Below are positions 47,088-58,223 of a DNA stretch of 64,000 nucleotides, piece by piece (position 1 is the first letter of the stretch; each line of letters starts with the position of its first letter). Origin of the DNA: Acorus gramineus (taxonomy: Eukaryota; Streptophyta; Magnoliopsida; Acorales; Acoraceae). Both the position numbers and the translations under genes were made by a program. The stretch lies in the NCBI GenBank assembly GCA_030737835.1, contig CM060854.1:10473272-10537271 (forward strand). Direction: 5' to 3'. Under the pieces are notes generated by a model, which searched no databases, was not told where the DNA came from, and saw nothing but the letters and a program-made list of their open reading frames with translations.

Positions 47088-48341
47088 TTGATATCATGTG
47101 CATCTCAAAAAATGTAAGGTGGTTTTTCAAATGAAATGTCATGCAGAAAAACATATTCTCCGAATACATAAGAGGGTGTATCTGAAATTGCATCTTGCTT
47201 GGTTGATCTGGTGGTGCAAGGCAGACTTAGATAATTCATTTGCCTCCATTTAGTTTGGAAGTCTACATATTATTATTTTTTTGAAATGCATATGACATTA
47301 ATATGTATAGTTATCGTTCACCACAACTAACTAATCTCGCAGTTAGTTACTGCAAATTTACATTACCTTCCTGAAAGCTATAACCAGAATCCATTACCAT
47401 TACGTCATATATTGGTTGGTAAGTGAAACAATGGGGTATGTTATGGTCTATTTGTTACTGAATTTCACTTGTTAGCTTCTAAATCTCCACTGTAGACATT
47501 TTTCTTAGTCACACCCATGATTTCAACAGGCGCAGTTCGAATACCAGACAGCAAAGAACATGAATGAGAAGTCCTAAAATTATCAGTTAGAGCAGCTGCT
47601 GATGAGTCTTGGACTCATGAAATTAATCAATGTGCATGAGGAGCTTGTCCATGAATGAAAAGTCAATTCTACAAATAAATATACAGAGCAGCAAATGAGT
47701 CTCTCTTTCTTTCTTTAAAATGATCCAGGGATATTTTGTGGTTGATCTTACTGTTAAATTGATAAGCTAGCTTCGTCTGTTTAGCTATACTTCGCGTGTC
47801 GGTAGGCTACCTTCGTCTGTTTTTTATCGGTTTTTATCGAGGCTTTAGTCCCATCCTGCCTTTCATTGAGGATGGGATCATCTGTGGCTAACTACAATGC
47901 ACAGATATATACTCTTACTGATAAGTATCTAGCCACAATCACATCCCCTTTCATTCATCCCCCTTTTCTTTCTCTCCCTCTTTTTTTTCTTTCGCTCTAC
48001 ACCCCCACCCAAAAAAAAAAATTCAATTTTTTTAATGGTTGGCGTGAATGAGATGAAAGGAAAATAACCTTCCCTTTTTAAAATTAACACACATATATGA
48101 CATAAACTCTGTATGAATAAAAAAAAAAAAAAAAACTGATGAAATCCACCAAAGATCACTGCTTTTAGTGCAATATAGTGATGAGAGAAACAACACACAT
48201 GCTTTTATTTGAGATTCCACAAACTCCACAACCAAAATATTTACATGATCCAATATTTACATGATCCAACCCAAAACAACAACAACAACAGTGAAATCTC
48301 AGATCTGAGACAGAGAATCAACACCAACAACAACAAAAGAA
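47088..48341. other. Intergenic DNA with a partial SINE-like patch
   Basis: About 47737-47850 resembles the 3' part of the SINE in reverse (GTGGTTGATCTTACTG, GGCTACCTTCGTCTGTTT) with a rearranged duplicate. About 48200-48341 is probably the 3' UTR of the small gene that follows, with a CAACAACAACAA repeat. Confidence 0.45.
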
Positions 48342-48593
48342 TCACTTCCCCTCTTCCACCTCCTCCACCACCTCCGGGTCTTGGAAGTTGGGATCCTTAG
48401 AGTCCATCACCGCCACCTCCATCTCGTGCCCTTTGTCGCCGGACCACGTGTACTTCCCGCCGCGGCCGCCCTTTTTCGGCTCACCACTCACCCCCGTCGC
48501 CGACCTCCGGTCCTTCCGGCCGGTGGCGTGGCCTTGCTGGTGGTGCTTCCCGTGGGCTCTGCTTGCTGTGGCTGCTTTCCCACTTGTCTCCAT
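48342..48593 (-). CDS. Small protein with PDCD4-like GGxGGKxTW motif
   Basis: Single-exon GC-rich gene for 83 residues. A basic, low-complexity N-terminus (residues 1-30) is followed by SGEPKKGGRGGKYTWSG (36-52) and MDSKDPNFQDPE (63-74), then an acidic tail. The same two elements in the same order (KKGGAGGK.xW, then VKDPNYDD) precede the first MA3 domain of PDCD4-type translation regulators, but no MA3 domain is present here. Short plant proteins with this motif are known to me only as uncharacterised. There is a TATA box 52-58 bases before the ATG and a Mutator-type MITE just beyond it. Function is not assigned; a link to PDCD4 partners would be an inference. Confidence 0.75.
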   Translation of the reverse strand: METSGKAATASRAHGKHHQQGHATGRKDRRSATGVSGEPKKGGRGGKYTWSGDKGHEMEVAVMDSKDPNFQDPEVVEEVEEGK

Positions 48594-48644
48594 CTCAAAA
48601 GGGTTTCTGGAAATATTGATAATTTGAGGTGTATTTGGTGTGGG

Positions 48645-48651
48645 TTTTATA
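48645..48651 (-). promoter_or_regulatory. TATA box of the small PDCD4-motif gene
   Basis: Minus-strand TATAAAA, 52-58 bases before the ATG and only about 36 bases from the end of the MITE at 48688. Confidence 0.65.
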
Positions 48652-48687
48652 TGGACCTTGAGGGAATTTTTATTTTATTTTTATAAA

Positions 48688-49208
48688 GAAAAAAATCCAT
48701 ATAGCCCCCCGTGAATTGTCTGAAATCCATACAAGGACATTTACTTAAGCCCTCAAAACACCCTATGTAAATCCAAATAATCCTTTAAGTTAAATTTTTA
48801 TTGACATATTAAGAATAGTTTATTTGGTTAACTCTGATTAAAAATATAGTATACAAAAAAAAAAAAAACCTATAATGTGTTAAAATGCAAAAAAGTCTCT
48901 GTAAATGATAATTTTATCCCTCTAAATAGAGTTATTCATTCTATTCAAATGAGTAAAATTATCATTTATAAAGGGTTTTCTGTATTTTAATACATTATAG
49001 GTTTTTTTTGAGTATATTGTGTTTTCAATCAGATTAAACAAATGGAATATTTACATAATATTCATCGTCTATCAATTGAAGTTTAATTTAGGGGGCTATT
49101 TAAATTTACATGAATGTTTTTAAAGATTTATATATATAGATTTCAGAAAATATTAGGGGGTTTTATGGATTTCGGCCCGGTTACAGGGTGGTTATCTGAA
49201 TTTTTTTC
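48688..49208. mobile_element. Mutator-type fold-back MITE
   Basis: Inverted ends GAAAAAAATCCATATAGCC and reversed GAAAAAAATTCAGATAACC, with a 9-bp target duplication TTTTATAAA / ATTTATAAA (48679-48687 and 49209-49217, 8 of 9). The two halves are inverted copies nearly throughout. Related elements lie at 57288-58214 and 59541-59994. Confidence 0.8.
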
Positions 49209-49217
49209 ATTTATAAA

Positions 49218-50006
49218 TGAATAAATAAAAATGAAGATGAGGGTAGGAGACAAGTGGATAAGAACGAGTACAAGGGGACCACTTGTGACATGTTGATGTA
49301 AAACAGATGCTATTTAATTTTTACAATCATACTACATTTGTTTTTTATTTTTTTTTAAATTATATATCTCATTTCTTGCGACGTGTAATTTTATAAAATT
49401 CAAAGAGTATACTATATATATTATTTGTAAAAATATTTAAAATTTTTTTGACAAAGTATACGTTTCAATACAATACCGTAAGTGAAAGAGGCTAACAAAA
49501 TATATTTGAGATTGAAAAAGTATAAGTGTAACATAACTCTATTTTTTATTTTTCTTTTGAAAAATATTAGCCAGTTCTTGTTTGCATTTATTTTGATTTT
49601 TTTAAAAAATATTGTACCTCATTTAGATGAGAGATGCTTTTTTTTATCAAAGATTAAAGTATATTGATCAAATAAATTGTGTGTATTTAATTTTAGAAAA
49701 TGTAAAAAAAATTTAACGAGATATGTATCTCATTAGATAGCTATCTATATATATGAAACTACTTGCAGGAGTGTATTGGGGAGTTTGTGCAATAATGTTC
49801 TATTTTTTTCTTGAGATTGTTGTACACAATCTTGTTTGAAGATATAGAATTTGATATATCTAATAAAGTATATAGCTAGTTGCATAAAACATTTAATTTT
49901 AATTTCTTCCGTACAATTTAAATATGTTTGTTGCATCGTATGTAGCCAAAACAAGTTTTAATTTTTTTAAATATATATATCTAGCTAATCAAGTATATAC
50001 TTGTAC
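49218..50006. other. AT-rich intergenic DNA
   Basis: No gene. About 49370-49480 and 49700-49760 carry fragments of a dispersed repeat. Confidence 0.45.
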
Positions 50007-50241
50007 CACTACAAGAAAAACATGTATTTGTGGCGGTCTAAATCCGTCGCCAATAGTCCCACAACCGTCGCAAATACCTTTTGCGACAGTTCTGCAACGG
50101 TTTTGGTAGGGTCACATCAAATGGCGTCGCAAAAATTTTGCGGTGGTTTTTGCCCGTCGCTAATACCATTTACTCCGGTTTTTCACGGTTGCAGATAATC
50201 CGTCGCAAAAGACTGCTTTTTTTTTTTATCATAGTAGTGTA
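50007..50241. mobile_element. CACTA-type MITE
   Basis: Starts CACTACAAGAAAA, the standard plant CACTA (En/Spm) terminus, and ends with the degenerate inverse TATCATAGTAGTG. Inside are repeated TTTGCGACGG-like subterminal motifs in both orientations. No coding capacity. The related sequence runs on to about 50350, so the right boundary may not be final. Confidence 0.7.
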
Positions 50242-50459
50242 AAATACAGCTTTTGCGACAGATATGTTGGCTGTCGCAAAAGATTAAATTAGTGATGTGA
50301 GTTTTGCCTTTTGCTGCTGTCCTAAACCATCGCAAATAATAATTTTTTTTTCCGTTGGACCCAAAAATCCATATAATCTTTTGTTGCATCATTTAGATTT
50401 TAAAATTTTTTTGTATATAACCTTGAGGGGTGATTGTGAAAAGTACATAAAAAAAAGAA

Positions 50460-51128
50460 GGGTTAAAGACATCTAAGTCCCTACAAACATGGAAAAATCC
50501 ATATAAGTCCCTACTAAAATTGAGACAGATGTACGAGTCCCTGAAAACTAAAAAAAACCCAATTATATCATCCCTAAGTTAAATTTTCATCCAAACTTAA
50601 CGAAATATTCTTTTAATATTCCATCACATATAATTGTATGGACATTAACGTCCTTATAAACAATCATAAAGACAAATTAGTCCATGCAAAAGACAAAATC
50701 GCCCCTAAAAGAACTTTTACATTAAATTGTGTACACATTGCAGTCCCTATAAATAATCATAAAGACAAATTAGTCCCCGCAAAAGATAAAATTACCCCTG
50801 AAAGACTTTTACATTTAATTGAATAGACATTACAGTCATTATAAACAATCGTAAAGACAAATTGGTCATTGTAAAAGACAAAAATACCCCTGAAGGATTT
50901 TTACAGTGACTAATTTGTCTTTATGACTGTTTATAAGGACTTCATTGTCTATACCATTATATGTGATGGAATATTCTGGAAATATTCCGTTAAGTTTGAA
51001 TGAAAATTTAACTCAGGGATGATAATTGGGTTTTTCTGAGTTTTCAAGGACTCGTATGTCTATCTCAATTTTAGTAGGGACTTATATGGGTTTTCCTATG
51101 TTTGTAGGGACTTAAATGTCTTTAACCC
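50460..51128. mobile_element. Fold-back MITE, copy 1
   Basis: Inverted repeats of about 180 bp: 50460-50640 starts GGGTTAAAGACATCTAAGTC and 50950-51128 ends with its inverse. The middle holds about two degenerate 100-bp direct repeats (CATAAAGACAAATTAGTCC). The same family as 52752-53708. Confidence 0.8.
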
Positions 51129-52150
51129 AAATAAAAAATATAAATCCATATATGTCAATTCCATCACCTTAAATCATTACAAAAACCACCTAAATTCATT
51201 ATAGTACAAAAAAAAAGAAAAATGAAATGCTTCTTCTCTCTGCAAGGCCAAGAATCACATATATTGAGGAGCCACATTTCTTCATTCCTGAAAAAAGAGG
51301 ATATGAAAATGTTTTTTTTTTTTTTTTTTTTGAAAAGATAGGCATTATATAACTTAGTGGGTGTTACATAAGTCTGAAGCTTGCCAACAAGTTGGCAAGA
51401 ACAAGTAGACGAGAATTGAAAGAAGAAAATATTACAAGTCATTTATGTATTTGAAATCGTGCGTGTTGCACTGGTTGTACTTTATTTGGACTAGATTTGG
51501 CTCTCACAGGACAGTGATTGTGTATTCGAGTCTGTAATAATGTTTTTTGTTTACAGACTTATTGATATTTCTATGCTTCCTTATTTTAGTTGAACTATCA
51601 GTTATCGTAGTTTTGCCAGCTTTGTGTGTTATTTATTGGAGTCATTGTTGATCTCTTGAAATTGATAGCTGATACTTTATATATTGCCACGTCTCGTGGA
51701 CGGCCGCCCTGAGACGTGACACTATGGAGGTATATGGACTATCCATGAACTGCATGAAAAGCTCTCTTAAAAAATTGAAAGCCCATGATTCTTTTTATTG
51801 CAATTAGCATTGACACACTGAATCCATATTTTAGTTCCATTTGTAGTCAAAAAACGGTCCCACAACATACATATTGTTATTGTAGTGTATACGACGCTAT
51901 CACAATGTATGAAAATTATAAAAATCATTTTCAATGAAAAAAACTAGTGTATCTCAATGTATATTTCATTTTTTATAATAATATATATTTTAATGGATGA
52001 GTATATGTTTACTTTTAATAAAGATCGATGAGGGCTGTGGATGGGGTTGCACATCAGATTGAATATAACATTTTCATATTACAATTACATAATCCCTAGG
52101 CTTGACACAATGAATATTAGATCATTATTAGTATTTGCTATCATTACTAG
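51129..52150. other. Intergenic DNA with small repeats
   Basis: No gene. 51311-51435 looks like a LINE 3' end (T run followed by UTR-like sequence) but has no clear target duplication. About 51870-52020 is a dispersed repeat. Confidence 0.45.
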
Positions 52151-52165
52151 TATTTGTTGATCCAT

Positions 52166-52668
52166 AAGGTCTAGTTTGGTAAATGGATAAATATCTAGGA
52201 TAAATTAACCCAATTTATGAGGACAAAAATACCATTATTTTTATCTATATTTGCATTTGGTAACGCATTTTGTTATCCCCCTTATTTTGTGTTCTTATCC
52301 TTAATTTTATATTTGGATCATATGATGTAAAATATGAGATAACTTCAAAATAAATGTAAAATACCAAGTCTACCCTTTCTATTAAAGGGGCATTAATATT
52401 GTTGGTTTTGGTTTTATAAATTTTTTGTTTTTATTTTTTTGGGAATGACAATTATAAATGTTGTCCATGTTTTACAAAATGAGATTAAAAGATAGGGATA
52501 AAATCTATTCCACCTTTTACGTAGAATAAAATATCTCAACTTTTTCTCTCAAAATACGGACAATTATACATATTTTATCCCTTTTTTTCTTATACCATAT
52601 GAGATAACATGTGATTTAATCTAATTATTTTCTTATCCCAACCCTTTATTCCAATACCAAACCAGATG
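52166..52668. mobile_element. MITE with GTTTGGTA ends
   Basis: The ends TCTAGTTTGGTAAATGGATAA and the inverse of CCAATACCAAACCAGAT face each other about 500 bases apart. The target duplication is not resolved. No coding capacity. Confidence 0.55.
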
Positions 52669-52751
52669 GATTAGTTATTCCGGGTGTAAAATAGACTGCA
52701 ACAAAAGATCATGAAATCAGTCCACACAACTGTACGTATAATTTTTTTTTA

Positions 52752-53708
52752 GGGTCAAAGACATTTAAGTCCCTACAAACATGGGAAAACCCATATAAGT
52801 CCCTACTAAAATTGGGAGAGACGTACGAGTCCCTGAAAACTCAAAAAAACCCAATTATCATCCCTGAGTTAAATTTCCATCCAAATTTAACGGAATATTC
52901 CTAGAATATTCCATCACATATAATTGTGTAGACATTGAAGTCCTTATAAACAGTCATAAAGACAAATTAGTCCCTGCAAAAGATAAAATTGCCCATAAAA
53001 GACTTTTACATTAAATTGTGTATACATTGTAGTCCCTATAAATAATCATAAAGACAAATTAGTCTCCGCAAAAGATAAAATTGCCCTTAAAAGACTTTTA
53101 CATGTAATTGAATAGACATTACAGTCCTTATAAACAATCGTAAAGACAAATTGGTTCCTCTAAAAGATAAAAATACCCTTGAAGTATTTTTACATTTAAT
53201 TGTGCAGACATTGCAATTTAAAAATTAAATACCCTCTAAAAGACTGCAATTTCTACACAATTAAATGTAAAAATTCTTCAGGGGCATTTTTGTCTTTTAC
53301 ATGTACCAATTTATCTTTACGATTATTTATAAGGATTGTAATGTCTATCCAATTAAATGTAAAAATCATTCAGGGGCAATTTTGTCTTTTGCAAGGACTA
53401 ATTTGTCTTTATGATTGTTTATAGGGACTGCAATGCGTACACAATTTAATGTAAAAGTCTTTCAGGAGCAATTTTATCTTTTGCAGGGACTAATTTATCT
53501 TTATGACTGTTTATAAGGACTTCAATGTCTACACAATTATATGTGACAGAATATTCTGGGAATATTCCATTAAGTTTGGATGGAAATTTAACTCAGGGAT
53601 GATAATTGGGTTTTTCTGAGTTTTCAGGGACTCGTACGTCTGTCCCAATTTTAGTAGGGATTTACATGGATTTTCTTATGTTTGTAGGGACTTAGATGTC
53701 TTTAACCC
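52752..53708. mobile_element. Fold-back MITE, copy 2
   Basis: Long inverted repeats starting GGGTCAAAGACATTTAAG (52752) and ending with the inverse of GGGTTAAAGACATCTAAG (53708). The interior has more copies of the roughly 100-bp direct repeat than copy 1, making it 957 bases long. Flanks are poly(T), so the target duplication cannot be judged. Confidence 0.8.
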
Positions 53709-54135
53709 TTTTTTTATTATTAGTCTACAATGCTTGAAGTCTTGCAATGGTGTCCAAGGTGAGGGGCCCCATTTTCAAACCATTTGACCATCAACCTGCA
53801 TCGAGGGACAATCAGTGGCCTTTTAGCCTGTTATCTTTTTACCTATTTAAATTTTGAAATTTGGTATTTATATAAAAATAAAAGTAAATTTCGAGGTATT
53901 TGCGTTCCATGGGGACTAATATACAAAATCATGTGATTCATATACTGGTTATACTTTCTCATGATTTAATATATACTAATAGTTTGGTATATCAATTCAT
54001 TCAAATTATATATTTCATTTTCTATAAATATATGTGTTTCTTTTTTTTTTGTTGCCTACTATTATGTTCTTTATTAAATATATATCTTAAAAAAAAACTT
54101 AAAACATGTTAGAATAGTAAAAAAAAAAATTTATT
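53709..54135. other. Intergenic DNA
   Basis: No gene. AT-rich except for a short GC-balanced patch at 53740-53830. Confidence 0.45.
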
Positions 54136-54468
54136 GGAATAACCTTGTAAATGATTTTTTTTTTTTTTTTTTGAGAAGGTAAAAAGCCTAACTGGGCATA
54201 CATTAATTATATAACAAAAATGAACTGAACATCCAAGCACACTATGTAATTAGCTCAGAGTCAGTTTTATTCTTTATACACAAAAATATACTATGCTTTA
54301 CATGCTGTAAAAGAAGCCTAATTCAATCAGTAACCCTTCCGTCATCTCTTCAGTTTGAGTATATCGAGCAAAGCGAGCCAAAAGGTCTGGAGCCATTACC
54401 CACTGTCGCGGGACTAAACAAAACTGAATGGGATATATCAGACTAGTATTCAAATTGCTTTGTTTGAG

Positions 54469-55343
54469 GGGCACAGCTATCCCCACCGAGGGTTTTTCTT
54501 ACCCCACCAATCGAAAAAAAAAAATCGGTGTTTTATCTTTTCCCACCGATCCGGCCAGGTCGACCAGATTTGGTCGCCACTTCAGGTTTTGGACGACCGG
54601 ACTTGGTCGCCATTTCAGATTTTGGGCGACCGGACTTGGTCGTCATTTCAGGTTTCGGACGACCGAACTTGGTCGAACAGGATTTGTAATAAAGTTTATA
54701 ATTTTTTTCTTGGAAACATAATCCCATGGCGTATATCTTCCTTGAATCCTTCATACCACTTCAAGTCTGAGTTGTAATGTAAGGAGAATCGATTATTATT
54801 CTTAAATGTAGAATATAAGAACAATTTTTTTTACATAAGTGACGGACTAATTTTCAAAAGCCAAATATATAATGTGTTTGGATCAACTGATAGGTTTTTT
54901 TTGTTTTCAAACCAAGAATCCTCTTAACTACGAATTCACACGAAGCTTAAAAATGATATATATTTGTCTAATAAGATATTTTTCTATAAAAATTTGAATT
55001 AATTGAAAGTATACCTACTTACATTTTTTTCGGCCCCTTAGCTGTTGTTTGGATAAAAGAATAAATGTAGAATATGATGGATAAACCCAAATATTTATTT
55101 GTTTACAAAAAATAGGTAGATATAGTTTTAAACCCTGTTCGACCAATTACAGTCGCCCAAAGCCTGAAATTGCGATCAATTACTGTCGCCCAAAACCTGA
55201 AATGGCGACCAAGTCCGGTCGCCCAAAATCTAAAATGGCGACCAATTTCGGTCGATCTGGATTGGTGGGAACAGCCAAACACTGTTTTTTTTTTTTTTTG
55301 ATTGGTGGGGTAAGAAAAACGATGGGTGGGGATAGACGCGCCC
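54469..55343. mobile_element. Mutator-type MITE nested in the LINE
   Basis: Perfect 9-bp target duplication TTGTTTGAG at 54460-54468 and 55344-55352. Inverted ends of about 200 bp (TTTTTCTTACCCCACCAATC shared). The left half has about three 33-bp tandem units with GGGCGACCGGACTTGGTCG; the right half has their inverse. No coding capacity. Confidence 0.9.
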
Positions 55344-55392
55344 TTGTTTGAGATATCAGTTGTCGTAGTTGTAATGGTCCATCACCCACACT

Positions 55393-56253
55393 TAGGCATG
55401 TCAACGGGTCGGGTCCGAGTCGGGTCGGGGTGGACCCGGACCCGACCCGTGACAGAACCCGGCGGGTCCGGGTCCAACCCAGGACCCGACGGGTCCGGGG
55501 AAATGTGGACCCGGACCCGTCGGATCCGGGTCGGGTCCGGGTCCGACCCGACCCGGATGGTTGGGTAAAAAAAAAAAAAAAGAGAGAAGAGCTCATGTAT
55601 TTGTTTGCCTTATCATTCTATTTGAAATTTTTTTGTAATAAAACATTATTGTTAATGAGACTATGTTTGAATATAATTTTATACAATTCAAAAGAAGTAA
55701 ATGAATTATTAAACAACATCCAAAACAATAATCACTAACATAAAAAACATATTAACCTAAATAATAAACATAACTAACCTAAACAACATTCAAAACAATA
55801 TTAACCTAAACAACATTCAAAACAATAAACACTAACATATTAACCTAAATAATAAACATAAATCATGCAACAAACTAATTAATCATACAAATTCAAAAGC
55901 TAATAAGTTAATTGTCCAAAACAAACTGATTTATAGGCTTGTTATGATTATGATTTATGAACTTGTAAATACAAAAATAAGTTAAGTAAGAAATAAAATT
56001 ATGTATCAACTAATACTAATGGTCTTGTAATATATGAACATATTTTAATAAAACAATCGGGTCTCGGGTCCAACGGGTCGGGGCGGGGTGGACCCGGACC
56101 CGACCCGTTTGTTTGTTCGGGTCCGCCGGGTCGGGTCCAACTCGGGTCGGGTCCAAATCGGGTCGGGTCCAAATCGGGTCGGGTATATTACACGTGTAAT
56201 CGGGTCCGAGTCGGGTCGGGTCCGGGTCTGGACCCGACCCGTTGACAGGCCTA
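55393..56253. mobile_element. hAT-type MITE nested in the LINE
   Basis: Perfect 8-bp target duplication CCCACACT at 55385-55392 and 56254-56261. Inverted ends TAGGCATGTCAACGGGTCGG and the inverse of CCCGTTGACAGGCCTA. The ends are dense in GGGTCGGGTCC-type words and very GC-rich, while the middle (55580-56040) is AT-rich. No coding capacity. Confidence 0.9.
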
Positions 56254-56626
56254 CCCACACTGGAGAGTAGTTGAATCAGTTGGGCCGAGTCCGAACATAC
56301 TTGTAGATTACGCATTCCCCTGCTCCGAGCAAATTGAAGGCTTAACCTTATTGCTTTAGCCTCTGCTTGAAGTGGGGTAGCCCGCGGCCAGCCAGAGAAC
56401 CTTGTAACTTGACGAGACAATTACAAGGGGTTCGAATATAGATTAGGAAGGAATGAAGAGCAAATCCAAGAAGGAAAGATCTTAGGAGATACAAGATATA
56501 AGTCTAAGCAAGAAGAAAAACGACTAACAAAAAGGAGATACCTTCACTTCTATTAGGCTACACAAATGTTATATCAGGGGGTTGAATTTGCTTGGAGCAA
56601 TATGACTATGGGGAATAACCTTGTAA

Positions 56627-57278
56627 TTTGTAAATGATGCGTAAAGCTAATAAACTTTTGCAGCAATTTAAATATCTATCTCAATAAAATAATTTTATAG
56701 TTAAATATCATAATGTCTTTGACAGATTCACACCCTCCACCTGTCAGTTCCGTTCCACCATCATTATCAATAACAATAGTAATCCAATTTTTTCAAATCC
56801 TGATTTAATATTCAAGATAGACAGTTGGGATTGAGGGCCAACTTTGCAAGTAAATAAAAAGTAGCGGACCCAACAAGATTAGTATTTCATCATATCCAAC
56901 AAAATAAGATGGCTGTCGCATCACATAACAATAATCGTCTCTTCTACTCCACTGATCCGACCACGACCCTAGGGCACACAAAGGGGGTATTTAGTAACTT
57001 GATTTGGAGGCAATTCTCTATTTTTAATTGAACAGAAAACTCAAACATATTATTAAATGCATTTTAAAAAACATACTTAACTGAAAAGTTACTGTTTTTA
57101 GCTAAAAAAAGTTATTTTTTAAAAAACGCATAAAATGTGTTTTTCAAGAATTAAAGTTTATTTAAGTCACTTTATTTGAAATCTTATTTTTCAAACGTGT
57201 TTCTAAATGCACCTTTATCACAAACTTCAAGCGTCCGTTTGGACAACAACATATAAGTTATTTTATATAACTTTTTCA
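56627..57278. repeat. Intergenic DNA with a MITE-like repeat
   Basis: About 56985-57232 matches 14870-15112 in reverse (AAAACGCATAAAATGTG and TTTTTCAAACGTGTTTC). No gene in the rest. Confidence 0.45.
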
Positions 57279-57287
57279 TATAGATAA

Positions 57288-58214
57288 AGGAAAATTGTAT
57301 ATAGCCCCTTGAGAGTTTGCTTTATATCTAGATAGACCCCTCTTTTTTTGAAAATCCATATAACCCCCTGATTGTTTGGGTTATATTGATATGCCTCCCT
57401 GCTGTTAACACATTTAAACTAGGGTGTGATTAACTTAATCAAACACGGTTAAATTATCTTTTTACCCTCGTCACTTTCACTCACACGACTTAATGATAAA
57501 ATACATATAACCCTCTAAAAATTTACGAATATTCATATTGACCTCTCATTTTTCTGAATATTCATATAACCCTCTATATTTTTTTCTCATAGATGAAGAT
57601 ATTTTCTCATGGATAAAGATTTATGCCCCCTGAGTTTGTTTTTATTAAAATTTAATGAATATTCTGGATAAGTTTATTTTTTATCAAATTTTAAAAAATA
57701 TTATGGGTATATTATATCCATCTAAAAGTATTGCAAATGCATTTATCTAAATAATCTCATGAGATTTTAAAAAAATTTAATATAATCCCTCTAAAGGATC
57801 AAATGCCCTCCTTAAAAAAAATACCCCACTATTTTTCTTCCTAAATGTGTTAAGAATAAATTATAGTTTATTATTAGGTTAACCACACACAAGTTTAACT
57901 GGATAATGATAGGGGGTGATATGAATTAAATGCATAATTTCAGAACGTTATATGGATATTCTGAAAAATGAGGGGTTGATATATATATATTCACAATCTT
58001 TCAGGGGGTTATATGAATATATATTTATAAAGTGACGTTATGTAACGGAATATTCCACGAATATTCTTCCTAAATCTACAATAATTTAACTTAGTGGTTT
58101 TCTTGTTTAACCATGGAAATTTTCAAGAGGTTACATGGATTTTAAGAAAAAAAGGGGGATGATATGGATATTAAGGAACTTTCGAGGGAGGGGGGGTGTA
58201 TATGCATTTTTCCC
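57288..58214. mobile_element. Mutator-type fold-back MITE
   Basis: Perfect 9-bp target duplication TATAGATAA at 57279-57287 and 58215-58223. The ends are inverted (AGGAAAATTGTATATAGCCCC and the inverse of TATATGCATTTTTCCC). Inner sequence repeats ATCCATATAACCCCCT-like units in both directions. Family shared with 48688 and 59541. Confidence 0.88.
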
Positions 58215-58223
58215 TATAGATAA

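Larger units (their letters stand above)
54156..56611 (-). pseudogene. LINE RNase H fragment split by two MITEs
   Basis: Minus-strand 5'-truncated LINE flanked by GGAATAACCTTGTAA at 54136-54150 and 56612-56626, with a poly(A) tail (T run) near 54155-54172. The RNase H-like part reads PLQAEAKAIRLSLQFARSRG and CSDSAQLIQLLSS at 56262-56420, continues in the 40-base island 55353-55392, and ends with PRQWVMAPDLLARFARYTQ at 54300-54468. The pieces join in order once the two MITEs are set aside. Without them the LINE is only about 700 bases. Confidence 0.85.

Noticed and set aside
55430-56270. Frames rich in Pro/Asp/Arg/Gly/Thr repeats
   Set aside because: Translations of GGGTCC-type words at the MITE ends, present on both strands.
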